A DNA stretch of 59,569 bases from Terracoccus sp. 273MFTsu3.1 (GTDB taxonomy: Bacteria > Actinomycetota > Actinomycetes > Actinomycetales > Dermatophilaceae). The translations under genes were made by a program, and so were the position numbers. Positions 1 through 7,883 of the stretch are shown piece after piece. Where the stretch lies: NCBI RefSeq assembly GCF_000383675.1, contig NZ_KB911833.1:1-59569 (forward strand), in the 5' to 3' direction. The notes under the pieces are model-generated. The model saw only the letters and a list, made by a program, of their open reading frames with translations, had not been told where the DNA came from and ran no database searches. Positions within the stretch are counted from its first letter, which is position 1, and every line of letters starts with the position of its first letter.

Positions 1-435
1 GGCCCAGTCGTAGGCCCCGTCCAGGTAGACGACTTTGGCAACGCGTCCGGGATGGCGAGCGGCGAGGGCTGAGACTTCACCGCCTCCCATCGAGTGCCCC
101 ACGACGTGCGCTCGGTCGATGCCCAAGGAGTCGAGGAGGCGTCGCGCGTCCTCGGCGGCGTCGGCGAGCCCGTGACCGCTCTGGACCTGGTCGGTCAGGC
201 CGTGCCCGCGCCGGGTCAGGGCGATCACGCGGAACTGGTCGCTCAAGTGTGGCGAGAGCTCTGCGAAGATGTGGGCCGTACATCCCAGTCCGGCCAGCAG
301 GAGCAGGGGATCACCGTTGCCGCCCCAGTCCAGGTAATGGAAGCGGACGCCGTCAAGGATGACGAACTGGTCGGAAGGTAAGTCCATGGGACCCGGCACG
401 GGGTGACCGTACCGCGAGGAGCCCAGCGAAGACAT
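1..435 (-). CDS. Alpha/beta hydrolase, C-terminus cut by window edge
   Basis: The reading frame shows the N-terminal half of an alpha/beta hydrolase: a hydrophobic strand followed by an oxyanion-type LLAGLG turn, an RRGHG motif and the nucleophile elbow GHSMGG, then a VVYLDGAYDW stretch that runs off the window edge. Such proteins are hydrolases or carboxylesterases whose substrate cannot be read from sequence. Two in-frame ATGs are possible (435 and 387). The protein from 387 starts close to the first beta strand, as is usual, and neither start has a strong Shine-Dalgarno. The catalytic acid and histidine lie outside the window. It is transcribed away from the GAF-ANTAR gene at 601. The family call is firm, the substrate unknown. 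Confidence 0.85.
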   Translation of the reverse strand, partial: MSSLGSSRYGHPVPGPMDLPSDQFVILDGVRFHYLDWGGNGDPLLLLAGLGCTAHIFAELSPHLSDQFRVIALTRRGHGLTDQVQSGHGLADAAEDARRLLDSLGIDRAHVVGHSMGGGEVSALAARHPGRVAKVVYLDGAYDWA

Positions 436-600
436 GCTCTGGAACCCGTTCAGCCCGCCTGATATCGGCACGCTCCAACCATCGCCCGCGCATCCTCACG
501 ATCGCCCGCCCGGCGGCACGAGCGGTAGGCCGACGATCTCTCCGCGGCTACTCTGGCCATGGAGTCGTTTTCGGCTCGGACGCTTAGGAGGCGGGACCCG

Positions 601-1659
601 ATGACCACGGAGTCACCCGACGTGGAACGCCAGTGGGCGGCCGAGAAGCGCGACTTCGTGGGCGACCGGCGTGACGATCTGGCCGAGGAGCGAGACCTCG
701 CCGGCGACGTGCGAGACATGACTGCCGACGCGCGGGAACGAGCATTGGATCAGCGGGAACGAGAGCTCGACGCTCGGGAAGCTCGACTCGGCGTCGCGCG
801 TCACGCTGAGGCAGGAGCGCATCGGGTCGATGCGGTGGCCACTCGCGCGCAGGCGCGACAGACCCGTGAACGGTCCGGAGCCGAGCGCGTTGTCGCCGCT
901 GGGGCGCGAGACGAGGCAACACAGCGGCGGGTGCAGGCTGCACCAAGCACGGGACTGGCGTCGGCGTTTGCCGCCATCGCCGAGAACTTGTACGCGGCTG
1001 ACTCCTACGATCAGGTCCTCCAGCGCATCGCTGAGGCAGCGGTAGGCACCGTTGCAGGCTGCGCGATGGCATCCGTGACGCTCAGTGAGGGCGGGGGTTA
1101 CCGAACGGCCTCAACAACACACGTGGCCGCGTCGGCGGTGGACCAGGCGCAGTACGACGCTCAGGAAGGTCCCAGCCTGGATGCCGTCGCGACCCCCTTC
1201 GTCTACGCGAAGTCTTTTCCCGACACCCGCTGGCCCACGCTCGCATCCCGTCCGGTCGACCTGGGGACGCAATCAGTCGCCTCCTACAATCTGGCAGCGG
1301 ACAGCGATGGGGGCGCCGGTTCGGGCGGATCGCTGAACACCTATGGCCTCGAGCCGGATGCGTTCAGCGACGAGGCGCGGCAGATCGGACTTCTCCTGGC
1401 CGCACACGCCTCTATGGCGGCCGGTGCGGTCCGCGAACGCGACGCCCTGCAGGACGTGGCCGAGCAGCTACACCAAGCAGTGCTGACTCGAGATGTCATC
1501 GGCCAGGCCAAGGGGATCCTGATGGAACGGCTCAAGCTCACCCCCGACGGGGCTTTCGAGGTCCTGCGTCGCGCTTCGAGTGTGCTGAACCAGAAGCTTC
1601 ACACCGTTGCCCTCGATCTCGCGCAGACTGGCGACTTGCCTACCCGCAGGCGACTTTGA
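601..1659 (+). CDS. GAF-ANTAR regulator with coiled-coil N-terminus
   Basis: 352 aa. ATG 601 is chosen because AGGAGGCGGG lies just upstream; a longer frame to 559 lacks this. Residues about 10-85 are very rich in Arg/Asp/Glu/Ala with heptad-like RDDLAEERD, RERELDARE repeats, so a coiled coil is likely. A GAF sensor domain follows (about 115-265), then a C-terminal ANTAR domain (about 285-345) with the typical VIGQAKGILMER segment. ANTAR domains bind paired RNA hexaloops and act as antiterminators, so this is probably a signal-responsive post-transcriptional regulator. A second GAF-ANTAR gene is at 5811, and the two bracket the stress/envelope genes. The signal and RNA targets are unknown. 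Confidence 0.9.
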   Translation: MTTESPDVERQWAAEKRDFVGDRRDDLAEERDLAGDVRDMTADARERALDQRERELDAREARLGVARHAEAGAHRVDAVATRAQARQTRERSGAERVVAAGARDEATQRRVQAAPSTGLASAFAAIAENLYAADSYDQVLQRIAEAAVGTVAGCAMASVTLSEGGGYRTASTTHVAASAVDQAQYDAQEGPSLDAVATPFVYAKSFPDTRWPTLASRPVDLGTQSVASYNLAADSDGGAGSGGSLNTYGLEPDAFSDEARQIGLLLAAHASMAAGAVRERDALQDVAEQLHQAVLTRDVIGQAKGILMERLKLTPDGAFEVLRRASSVLNQKLHTVALDLAQTGDLPTRRRL

Positions 1660-1749
1660 CCGACGTGCCCTCATCGGCTTGTGGAGATGATTCCGAGCTT
1701 CAAGTCAAGGGCGCCCGCAGCTGATCGATCTCATCGCCCGGGGTGCTCG

Positions 1750-1935
1750 GGCCGCCGCGTCGTCGTCGAGGTCTACTCCAGCCGGGTCGTCGGCTGGCAG
1801 TTGGCCAAGAAACCTGCGCACCGACCTCGCCCCTTGACGCCTAGGAGATGGGTTTGTGGGACCGGGCCCGCGCCTGCCCCGGCCTCTCGGGGAGCGGTCG
1901 CGCCCGCCGAGACAGGAGTGGATCGCCAAGCACGT
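1750..1935 (+). pseudogene. Degraded IS3-family OrfB transposase fragment
   Basis: The short reading EVYSSRVVGWQLAK, followed after a frame change by LRTDLA and then EMGLW-like and DRARA-like sequence, matches the region after the second catalytic Asp of IS3-family OrfB transposases. The frame is broken at least twice within about 100 bases, no start is present, and the flanks on both sides do not read as transposase. It is a relic, not a gene. It is distinct from the nearly intact IS3 element at 54.6 kb: the corresponding segment there reads KDVYSNRIVGYSISD. Confidence 0.6.
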
Positions 1936-1969
1936 GGCACAGATGCTGCCACAGGCGACTGCGGGTGAT

Positions 1970-2288
1970 TCTGACGCTGCTCGACGGAAACGCGTCATGA
2001 TCCTGAGTGTGATCGTCTACATGGTGACGCCGGTCTGTCCCCCCGGGTTGTCTGGCGTCGCGGGGTCCCGGGTCTGCTTCGTGAAGGGCGGCTTGGGGCC
2101 CCACCCGTCGACGGGGCGGGAAGACAACCCGAGCACCTCCGCCCGCGGCGTTAGCAACGCATACGTCGTTTGGGGGAGCCGGAGGCAATCGTCGGTCACG
2201 CGTCGCGGCTGTGAGACTCGAGCAAGAGCATGGTCTGACCGGGAGCTGGCATCACATCTGACGCTGCACCAACTCCTAGGCCCCACGC
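1970..2288. other. Gene-free stretch
   Basis: No reading frame here has a convincing start, codon bias or family signature on either strand. It lies between the IS3 relic and the small zinc-ribbon gene and may be decayed coding DNA. No repeat or strong hairpin was noticed. Confidence 0.4.
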
Positions 2289-2495
2289 CTAGTCCGTGAC
2301 CGGATCTGGGCCGACGGCGCCGTCGGGAGCTGGCGAGTGCGTGGTCCAGCTCTCGAACTGGGCTCCGCACCAGGCGCACGTGTAGACCGCGAAGGCGTCG
2401 GTCGCCTCCTGGTAGGGCACGGCTGTGGGGCTGCGGGTGGCCCCACAGGTCGGACAGGTGGGCTGGCCTGAACTGGTGTTGGCGTCATTCATCAT
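2289..2495 (-). CDS. Small zinc-ribbon protein
   Basis: 68 aa with two Cys pairs, CPTCG near residue 15 and CAWCG near residue 40, the pattern of a zinc ribbon. The rest is polar with no membrane segment. Two consecutive ATG codons (2495, 2492) can start it and no clear Shine-Dalgarno is visible. It stands alone, divergent from the PRC-barrel gene at 2736. Small zinc-ribbon proteins of this type are common in actinobacteria and their role is mostly unknown. The Cys spacing supports it being real, but the small size limits certainty. Confidence 0.6.
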   Translation of the reverse strand: MMNDANTSSGQPTCPTCGATRSPTAVPYQEATDAFAVYTCAWCGAQFESWTTHSPAPDGAVGPDPVTD

Positions 2496-2667
2496 CTGTT
2501 TGTCTGTGGCTGGTATCGCGACAGACGCTCCTTCCGCTGGCTATCGCAACGAGGCCCCTGACCCTTCTTGGTGCGTACCCGCACATCAGGACGTTGCCAC
2601 AAGCGTCGGACTGCGGCTGAGCGCCACCTGTTCGGGAGAGTGCACTTTGAGGTGGCTGGTCCGCCTC

Positions 2668-2692
2668 GTTGCTATCGGCTCTCAGCGGGTAC
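2668..2692 (+). promoter_or_regulatory. Stress-sigma type promoter for PRC-barrel gene
   Basis: GTT (2668-2670), a 16-base spacer, then GGGTAC (2687-2692), 43 bases before the ATG. This matches the GTT(T)-N15-17-GGGTA pattern of actinobacterial SigB/SigF/SigH-like promoters. The same architecture with the same 16-base spacer occurs at 3454-3480. Confidence 0.55.
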
Positions 2693-2735
2693 TGACTGCG
2701 AGGACCGCCTGAACTCGAACGAGAGGAGAACACCA

Positions 2736-3107
2736 ATGTCGACTCACAAATGGGACGCGTGGAACTATCGGGAGAGCGCCGGAGTGTCTGGCCGTGAGGG
2801 TGACCTGACGGACTTCAAGGTGCATGCCGTGGACGGTGACATCGGCAAGATCGACGCCGCCACTCGCGAAGTCGGTGCCGACTATGTCGTCGTCGACACC
2901 GGGCCTTGGATTTTCGGTCGAAAGGTCATGCTGCCCGCGGGGACGGTGGAGCGCGTGGACTGGGACGACAACAGCGTCTACGTGGACCGCACGAAGGACC
3001 AGATCAAGGACTCGCCCGAGATGGGGGAGGACGTCAACGACCGCTCGTATTGTGATCGCCTGGGGACGTACTACGGCGACACCTACGACGAACGCAATCC
3101 ACTCTGA
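2736..3107 (+). CDS. PRC-barrel domain protein
   Basis: 123 aa. ATG 2736 follows GAGAGGAG at a good distance. Residues about 20-90 form a PRC-barrel-like fold: LTDFKVHAVDGDIGKID, then a VVVDTGPWIFGRKVMLP strand pair and VERVDWDDNSVYVD. The C-terminus is acidic and Tyr-rich. PRC-barrel proteins of this kind are small cytoplasmic or membrane-associated proteins linked to stress and RNA processing; no enzymatic residues are evident. It has its own GGGTAC promoter and a following terminator, so it is probably a single-gene stress transcript sharing a regulon with the operon at 3562. Confidence 0.85.
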   Translation: MSTHKWDAWNYRESAGVSGREGDLTDFKVHAVDGDIGKIDAATREVGADYVVVDTGPWIFGRKVMLPAGTVERVDWDDNSVYVDRTKDQIKDSPEMGEDVNDRSYCDRLGTYYGDTYDERNPL

Positions 3108-3118
3108 TCCCACGCGGG

Positions 3119-3160
3119 CCGGTGGGCAGCCGGGCGGTGCCGCGCAGCCCACCGCTTCTT
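3119..3160 (+). terminator. Hairpin terminator after PRC-barrel gene
   Basis: CGGTGGGC (3120-3127) pairs perfectly with GCCCACCG (3147-3154) across a 19-base loop and is followed by CTTCTTCC. It lies 12 bases after the stop codon of the PRC-barrel gene. Confidence 0.55.
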
Positions 3161-3453
3161 CCCAAGCGCGTGAGCGATCACCGCCATGAGCGCAGAACTC
3201 TCTGTTTGCGAGGCGGTCTGGCGTGTGTCCAGGGGCCGCGCTGGCCCCATATGCGTAGCCCTTGCAGAGTCGGACTCGGATTCAGGGCACGTTCAGGTGG
3301 CGGCCTCTCAGGGCAGGGAACTCTTGGACCCGGGTTCCTTCTGGAACTCCATGACCCGCTCCCTGGGGTCATCCACCTCGGCCCACAAAGTCCTCCATGA
3401 CAAGGCCTCGATACATACCCGGTTTGAATAGCCATCGATCAGTCGAACGAATC
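3160..3453. other. Spacer with one doubtful 81-aa frame
   Basis: A frame on + from 3186 to 3431 encodes 81 aa starting MSAELSVCEAV. It lacks a recognisable family, has no good ribosome site and ends just before the promoter at 3454. I do not call it a gene, but it is the only candidate in this spacer. Confidence 0.3.
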
Positions 3454-3480
3454 GGCTTGATTTACAAAGGGTTTGGGTAT
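3454..3480 (+). promoter_or_regulatory. Stress-sigma type promoter for the 3562 operon
   Basis: GGCTT (3454-3458), a 16-base spacer, then GGGTAT (3475-3480), giving a leader of roughly 75 bases before ATG 3562. It fits the GNTT-N16-GGGTAT consensus of actinobacterial general-stress sigma factors. Confidence 0.6.
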
Positions 3481-3561
3481 TCCTATTGTGCAACAACCGT
3501 GTGGCGTTGAGGCTCGAGAAGCTGGCCGGACCCGCTACGCGGCCATCGAAGGGAATCCCCA

Positions 3562-4365
3562 ATGACCGAACGACCGTATGACACGGCCACGCCAGTCGAG
3601 GGCGCCGGACGCTCCACCTACGGCACCGGTGCCGACTTCGGCGCAGCGGAGGCAGCAGCGAATCAGGGCGCCACCGACAGCACGACGGCGGTCATCGGCG
3701 ACGAGGCCAAGTCCGTCGCCTCCGACGCAGCCCAGAGCGGGCGCCAGGTGGCTGAGACGGCCGCCACCGGCGTCAAGGACGTCACATCCGAGGTCAGCAC
3801 GCAGCTGCGCCAGCTCTTCGACCAGGTCCGCTCCGAACTGGACGCGCAGGCCTCGACGCAGGGCAAACGGGCAGCGAGCGGACTCCGTTCGATCGCCGAC
3901 GAGCTCAAGCAGATGGCGTCGAGCAGTGAGACACAGGGCATCGCCGGAGAGGTCGCCCACCAGGCCTCCGACCGTGCCCGGTCCGCCGCGGACTGGTTGT
4001 CCGACCGCCAGCCCGGCGAGCTGGTCGACGAGCTGCGCTCGTTCGCCCGACGCCGTCCGGGCACGTTCCTGCTCGGGGCTGCAGTGCTCGGCGTCATCGG
4101 CGGGCGCGTGACGCGCGGGCTGACTGCGGACTCAGGCCCGTCCGACGCCGCGCAGCCTCGACCGGTCTCCACCTCGAGTAACGATCGATCGAGCTCCGGC
4201 GTCGCGGCCATGATGCCGACCACGCCGGTCAGCACACCATCCGACGACGCGCCCTACGCCGTCGGGGTGCGTGACAGCGAGACCCACGCCGTCACCGCGC
4301 CGTTCGGCTCGTCGCCGGCCGTTCCGGCCGACCTGGGCGCCGAGGGCCACGGCGGAGTTCGCTGA
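3562..4365 (+). CDS. Amphipathic repeat-helix protein with membrane anchor
   Basis: 267 aa, first gene of a three-gene operon. The first 150 residues are Ala/Ser/Asp/Gln-rich and read as long amphipathic helices, reminiscent of LEA-like or apolipoprotein-like proteins. Near residues 170-190 an RRRPG turn precedes one membrane segment (FLLGAAVLGVIGG), and the C-terminal 70 residues are Pro/Ser-rich and disordered. Its stop overlaps the next start (TGATG). Such proteins commonly travel with Phage_holin_3_6 and DUF3618 genes in actinobacteria and are presumed membrane-stress proteins. That role is inferred from neighbours and the GGGTAT promoter. Confidence 0.85.
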   Translation: MTERPYDTATPVEGAGRSTYGTGADFGAAEAAANQGATDSTTAVIGDEAKSVASDAAQSGRQVAETAATGVKDVTSEVSTQLRQLFDQVRSELDAQASTQGKRAASGLRSIADELKQMASSSETQGIAGEVAHQASDRARSAADWLSDRQPGELVDELRSFARRRPGTFLLGAAVLGVIGGRVTRGLTADSGPSDAAQPRPVSTSSNDRSSSGVAAMMPTTPVSTPSDDAPYAVGVRDSETHAVTAPFGSSPAVPADLGAEGHGGVR

Positions 4366-4844
4366 TGAGCACCTGGCCCGACGCGTCGGGCGCGCACTCA
4401 CCCGAGACGACGGCGTACGCCGACACCCTCGACGCGAGTGAGGGAGCCCACGAGAAGGCGGAGCGTGCGTCCCTCGGCGAGCTCGTCGGGGACATCAGCC
4501 AAGGCCTGTCCACCCTGCTACGCCAGGAGGTCGAGCTCGCCAAGGCAGAGGCCCGCGAGTCGGCGACCCGGGCGGGCAAGGCGGCCGGGATCTTCAGCGG
4601 CGCAGCCCTGGCCGGCTGGATGACGCTGCTGTTTCTCTCCCTCGCCGTCTGGGAGTGGCTCTCCAGCGCTATGGAGAGCCGAGGGTGGGCGGCGATCGTC
4701 GTGATGGCCGTCTGGGGGATTGCCGCTGCGATCCTGACGATGGTCGGCCGACGGACAACGAAACAGATCCAGGGACTGCCGCGCACGACGGAGACCGCCA
4801 AGCGGGTCCCGGATGCGCTGATGGGAAATGAGGAAGCGCGATGA
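4365..4844 (+). CDS. Phage holin superfamily (holin_3_6-type) membrane protein
   Basis: 159 aa. Residues about 35-75 form a charged helix (GDISQGLSTLLRQEVELAKAE) typical of the actinobacterial holin_3_6 family, followed by two membrane segments (about 85-105 and 115-135) and a basic C-terminal tail. Despite the family name, chromosomal members are not lysis proteins; they form a conserved pair with DUF3618 proteins. The start overlaps the upstream stop and the stop overlaps the next start by ATGA, so all three genes are translationally coupled. Its exact role is unknown. Confidence 0.85.
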   Translation: MSTWPDASGAHSPETTAYADTLDASEGAHEKAERASLGELVGDISQGLSTLLRQEVELAKAEARESATRAGKAAGIFSGAALAGWMTLLFLSLAVWEWLSSAMESRGWAAIVVMAVWGIAAAILTMVGRRTTKQIQGLPRTTETAKRVPDALMGNEEAR

Positions 4845-5479
4845 CCATGAACGATCCGACCGTGAACACAGCGACCGCCCCGACCTCGAACGACCCGGAC
4901 GTGATTCGCGCGAACATCGAGCGGACCCGTGAGGGCCTGAGCCGAGACGTCAACGCCCTCGGCGAGTCGGTGAGCCCCAGCCACCTGGCGCACCGTCAGG
5001 CCGACAAGGTCAAGGACCGCGCAGCCGCCGTCCGCGACCACGTCATGGGCACGGCCTCCGATGCCAGTGACAAGACCTCGCAGATCGCCCACGGCGCCGG
5101 GGACTCCGCCTCCCAGGCCGGTGACTCGCTGAAGCGGCGGGCGCGCGGGAACCCGCTGGCAGCAGGGCTGATCGCGCTCGGTGCCGGATGGATCCTCGGC
5201 TCGCTCCTGCCCGCCTCGGACAAGGAACGCGAGGTCTCGCAGGACCTCAAGGAGCGCGCTGCTCCCATCCTGGACGAGGTGCAGAACGTCGCCAAGGACG
5301 TGGCGAGCCAGTCCGCAGACCACCTGAAGCAGCCTGCCCAGGAGGCCGCACAGGCGGTCACCGAGTCGGCCCGGAGCGCGGTCGCCGACGTGAAGCAGGA
5401 CGGACAGCAGGCGGTCGATGACGTGCGCAGCAGCGCCGCCGACTCCGCCGACACCGTGCGGGACCACGCTCAGGACTGA
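4841..5479 (+). CDS. DUF3618 domain protein
   Basis: 212 aa. The N-terminus shows the DUF3618 hallmark DPDVIRANIERTREGLSRDV (about residues 18-40). One membrane segment (GNPLAAGLIALGAGWILGSLL, about 105-125) is followed by a long Ala/Asp/Gln/Val helix of likely coiled coil. It is the last gene of the operon, overlapping the holin-like gene by ATGA and followed by a strong terminator. The family is actinobacterial and uncharacterised. The promoter and gene set suggest a role in envelope stress. Confidence 0.88.
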   Translation: MTMNDPTVNTATAPTSNDPDVIRANIERTREGLSRDVNALGESVSPSHLAHRQADKVKDRAAAVRDHVMGTASDASDKTSQIAHGAGDSASQAGDSLKRRARGNPLAAGLIALGAGWILGSLLPASDKEREVSQDLKERAAPILDEVQNVAKDVASQSADHLKQPAQEAAQAVTESARSAVADVKQDGQQAVDDVRSSAADSADTVRDHAQD

Positions 5480-5493
5480 GAAGCGCCGCAAGA

Positions 5494-5535
5494 AAGCCGA
5501 AGGGCCGGTGGACCACCCACCGGCCCTTCGGGCTT
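5494..5535 (+). terminator. Strong hairpin terminator of the DUF3618 operon
   Basis: A 16-base arm from 5496 to 5511 (beginning GCCGAAGGG) pairs with 5517-5533 across a 5-base loop, with one bulged G. Flanking AAA before and CTT after extend it. It lies 15 bases after the operon's last stop. Confidence 0.8.
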
Positions 5536-5810
5536 CACCTAGTGGGCGGCCGTCGCACAGCCGCCTTCCCGTGGGGAACGTGCGCAGCACGATCCACCGC
5601 GCGTCGTTCGCTCGGGCGGCCCAGATCCGGACGAATGCGACCCAAACACTCTCGACGCTGACGCACACCCACATGCTCGTTCGCGAGCGAGTCCTCTGCC
5701 CTCCAGATGGTCGGGTCCGAGAGCGTTTCTAGAGATTGGTAGCGCTACGGTTCATGGTGAGGCTTCAGCCATCAGGCCTCCCGTTCTCCGAGATCCATAC
5801 GGAGGCAACC

Positions 5811-6641
5811 ATGACCGATACCAGCCCCCGCCTGCCCCTCACCGCGAGCTTCGATCCGGGGGCAAGACGACCAGTCGGGAACCCCGATGGTCCGCGTCGG
5901 GATGTCCCGGATGTCGTGGCCCGCAGTGGGGGTGTTGCCGGCGAGGATCCGGAGCGACTGCTGGCCAAGTTTGCACTGCTGGACCAGTTCTACGCCCGCC
6001 CCGAACGCAGCGCAGGGTCGTTGACCGAGGTCGCCGCCTCGGCGGTGACAGCGATCGGCGCCGCCACCTGCGCGTCCGTCAGTCTGTGGCATCACGGCAC
6101 GGTCCGGGTCGAGGTCGCGACCGACCGGCTCGCCGGCCAACTGGAGCACGTCCAACGACGCCTGAACCAAGGCCCCACACTCGATGTCCTGATCGGCGGC
6201 CGCTCCCACAGCGCGCTGTTGCCCGGCGTCACCGAAACGCGAAACGCCCGGCCGCGCACGAACCTCACCCGCCAGATCCACGACCTGGGGATAGATGCAG
6301 TGCTGTCGATGCGGGTCACCACCGGATTGCCAGACACCCGCGCCACCCTCACGGTCGCATCCGCGGCCGGGCGTACGTTCAACGAGGACGACTTCATGGA
6401 CGCTCTGACCGTGGCCCGCAACGCCCAAGGCGCCGTGGGCGCGCACCAAGTCATGCACCTGACGCGCGCCTTGCACACGAGCCGCGACTTGGGAGTCGCC
6501 ATCGGAATCCTGATGAGCCGCTACAGCCTCACCCGCGAAGGCGCGGTGCGACTGTTGAAGGGGACGAGTCAGGACCGCAACCGCAAGATGAACGCCCTCG
6601 CCCTGCAAATCATCGACATCGGAGAGCTCCCCGAGAACTAG
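5811..6641 (+). CDS. GAF-ANTAR regulator
   Basis: 276 aa. ATG 5811 has GGAGG at ideal spacing; the frame extends to 5736 but without support. A Pro/Arg-rich N-terminus precedes a GAF domain (about 45-200) and a C-terminal ANTAR domain (about 215-272, with LGVAIGILMSRYSLTREGA). It differs from the 601 protein in lacking the charged coiled coil. It is the second ANTAR regulator near the stress operon, transcribed separately after a terminator. Likely an RNA-binding antiterminator responding to an unknown ligand or redox signal. Confidence 0.9.
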   Translation: MTDTSPRLPLTASFDPGARRPVGNPDGPRRDVPDVVARSGGVAGEDPERLLAKFALLDQFYARPERSAGSLTEVAASAVTAIGAATCASVSLWHHGTVRVEVATDRLAGQLEHVQRRLNQGPTLDVLIGGRSHSALLPGVTETRNARPRTNLTRQIHDLGIDAVLSMRVTTGLPDTRATLTVASAAGRTFNEDDFMDALTVARNAQGAVGAHQVMHLTRALHTSRDLGVAIGILMSRYSLTREGAVRLLKGTSQDRNRKMNALALQIIDIGELPEN

Positions 6642-7475
6642 GGAGCGGGACTCGCCGTTCGGCACGCCGGGCCCACGTGGGTCGGCATAGGTGATGCATG
6701 AGGTGGACCACCACCAGCACCGCTCGGACCACGCCGACCTCAAGGCCATCGCCGCGCCTGAAAGCCTAGGTGGAGCTTCAGAGCGGATGCCAACTCCTTG
6801 GCGCGCGAAGAAACCTCAGGTCGGGGCGGCCATGGACGCGTACCGCTCGTTGGTGGCTCGCGCGGTCTTCGGCAGCTCGCTCTTTCACGTGGTCAGTGAC
6901 GCTGTGGTGGTTGCGGGCGACGCCCCGGACGGAAACCCCCTCCATGAAGCACCCGCGACCCGGGACGTCGAAACGGACATACCCGGCCGCGACGTCTTCA
7001 CGGTCGCCGATCGTCTCGGGCGGCTGACGGTGCCACCCGAGTCGCTGGGTATGACGCGCAAAGCGCCACCGCCCGAAGGCTCAAGCAGCGAGGTTCGGGC
7101 GGTGGCGCGCTCATCGCGCGGAGGCTCAAGCAGCGAAACTCCGGCGGCGGCGCGTCCATCCTCACCCGGAGCGTCCAGCCCCGGCAAGAGCCGCCCCTTC
7201 CGGGCGCGGCAGCTCTGAACGGGGACAGCCGTCCCGGCAGTGGATACGTCGCTGTCGGCGGCGTCGCCCTTGTCAAACCCCTTCTAGAATCAGGAAGGCG
7301 GCGCCGGGCCCCACGCACGGGTCCCGACTTGGACGTCCCTGGCTCCGTCGCCATCTGGGCCCAAGGTCCTTCGAAGGTGCGAGCCGTAACGTCCGGAGTA
7401 GTGACGACGCCGCCAAGTCCCCCCGGGCCGCAACCCCCAATGCGGGCGGCGTCGTCCATGGGGTCAGCCTGGTCG
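6642..7475. other. Gene-poor stretch
   Basis: The longest frame on + (6691-7218, 175 aa) has no recognisable fold. Its C-terminal third is low-complexity Ser/Pro/Arg produced by a tandem repeat, so I do not accept it as a gene. A 10-base palindrome CCCACGTGGG lies near 6671, and the tandem/inverted repeat at 7063-7136 is described separately. Nothing else is supported. Confidence 0.4.
7063..7136 (+). repeat. Perfect 15-bp inverted repeat within a 45-bp tandem repeat
   Basis: GCGCCACCGCCCGAA (7063-7077) is followed by a 16-base loop and its exact reverse complement (7094-7108). The loop sequence GGCTCAAGCAGCGA (7078-7091) recurs exactly at 7123-7136, 45 bases later, so the unit was duplicated. 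The hairpin would be very stable as RNA or single-stranded DNA. No gene ends here that would make it a terminator. Confidence 0.7.
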
Positions 7476-7500
7476 CCGCCGGCCGCATGAGTGCCGGCGG
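7476..7500 (+). repeat. GCGGCAT-like hairpin, copy 1
   Basis: CCGCCGGC and GCCGGCGG form a perfect 8-bp stem around a loop containing CGCATGAG. This is the first and most divergent member of a recurrent spacer element. Confidence 0.5.
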
Positions 7501-7644
7501 CTCGCGCCGACCAATCCGCCGTTGGTGGATCGTGCAAGTGCGGCGATGGGGTCGGGCTATTCGCTGTGGTCGCGGCCTGCGTGCTCGCTCGTCAGAGGGA
7601 GCTTTCGGTCGTGATGGTGGGTGCTGCATTCGGGACGTCCCGCC

Positions 7645-7667
7645 CTCAACGCGGCATGAGCGTGCGT
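7645..7667 (+). repeat. GCGGCAT hairpin, copy 2
   Basis: CTCA / TGAG arms enclose ACGCGGCA; the following CGTGCG is shared exactly with copy 3. It lies next to the 3' end of the minus-strand frame 7669-7863. Confidence 0.6.
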
Positions 7668-7668
7668 A

Positions 7669-7863
7669 CTACCCCCGTGCGCTGCCCCAGGAAACGTCGC
7701 AGTGGGCGAACACGACCGAGCGATGGTCACCGGCCCAGACATCGAGCCACGTTGGGGCGCCGTGGCGGTCGGTGAACTCCGGAGGAGGGCCGGACCGCCC
7801 CTCACGGAGCTGATTCTCCGCAGCCGCCGAACCAAAAGGGTGGGGCCGCGCATTCGCGACCAC
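7669..7863 (-). CDS. Possible small hypothetical protein
   Basis: A 64-aa frame whose central part (PPEFTDRHGAPTWLDVWAG, then HRSVVFAHCDVSWG) reads like a soluble protein. No family was recognised. It ends 8 bases from the copy-2 hairpin, the same arrangement as its neighbours, and diverges from the lipoprotein gene at 7884. The start has no visible ribosome site and the length is marginal, so this may be a fragment. Confidence 0.3.
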   Translation of the reverse strand: MVANARPHPFGSAAAENQLREGRSGPPPEFTDRHGAPTWLDVWAGDHRSVVFAHCDVSWGSARG

Positions 7864-7883
7864 GGAACTCGGTTTATGCGAGC

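Noticed and set aside
3186-3431. 81-aa frame starting near a GCCATGAGCGC sequence
   Set aside because: No ribosome site or family; the start resembles the spacer motif by chance and the frame ends just before a promoter.
4292-5674. A 460-codon open frame on the - strand
   Set aside because: It covers the holin-like/DUF3618 operon in antisense and crosses its strong terminator; composition is shadow-like.
6691-7218. 175-aa frame as a gene
   Set aside because: No recognisable domain, and the last third is generated by the 45-bp tandem repeat.
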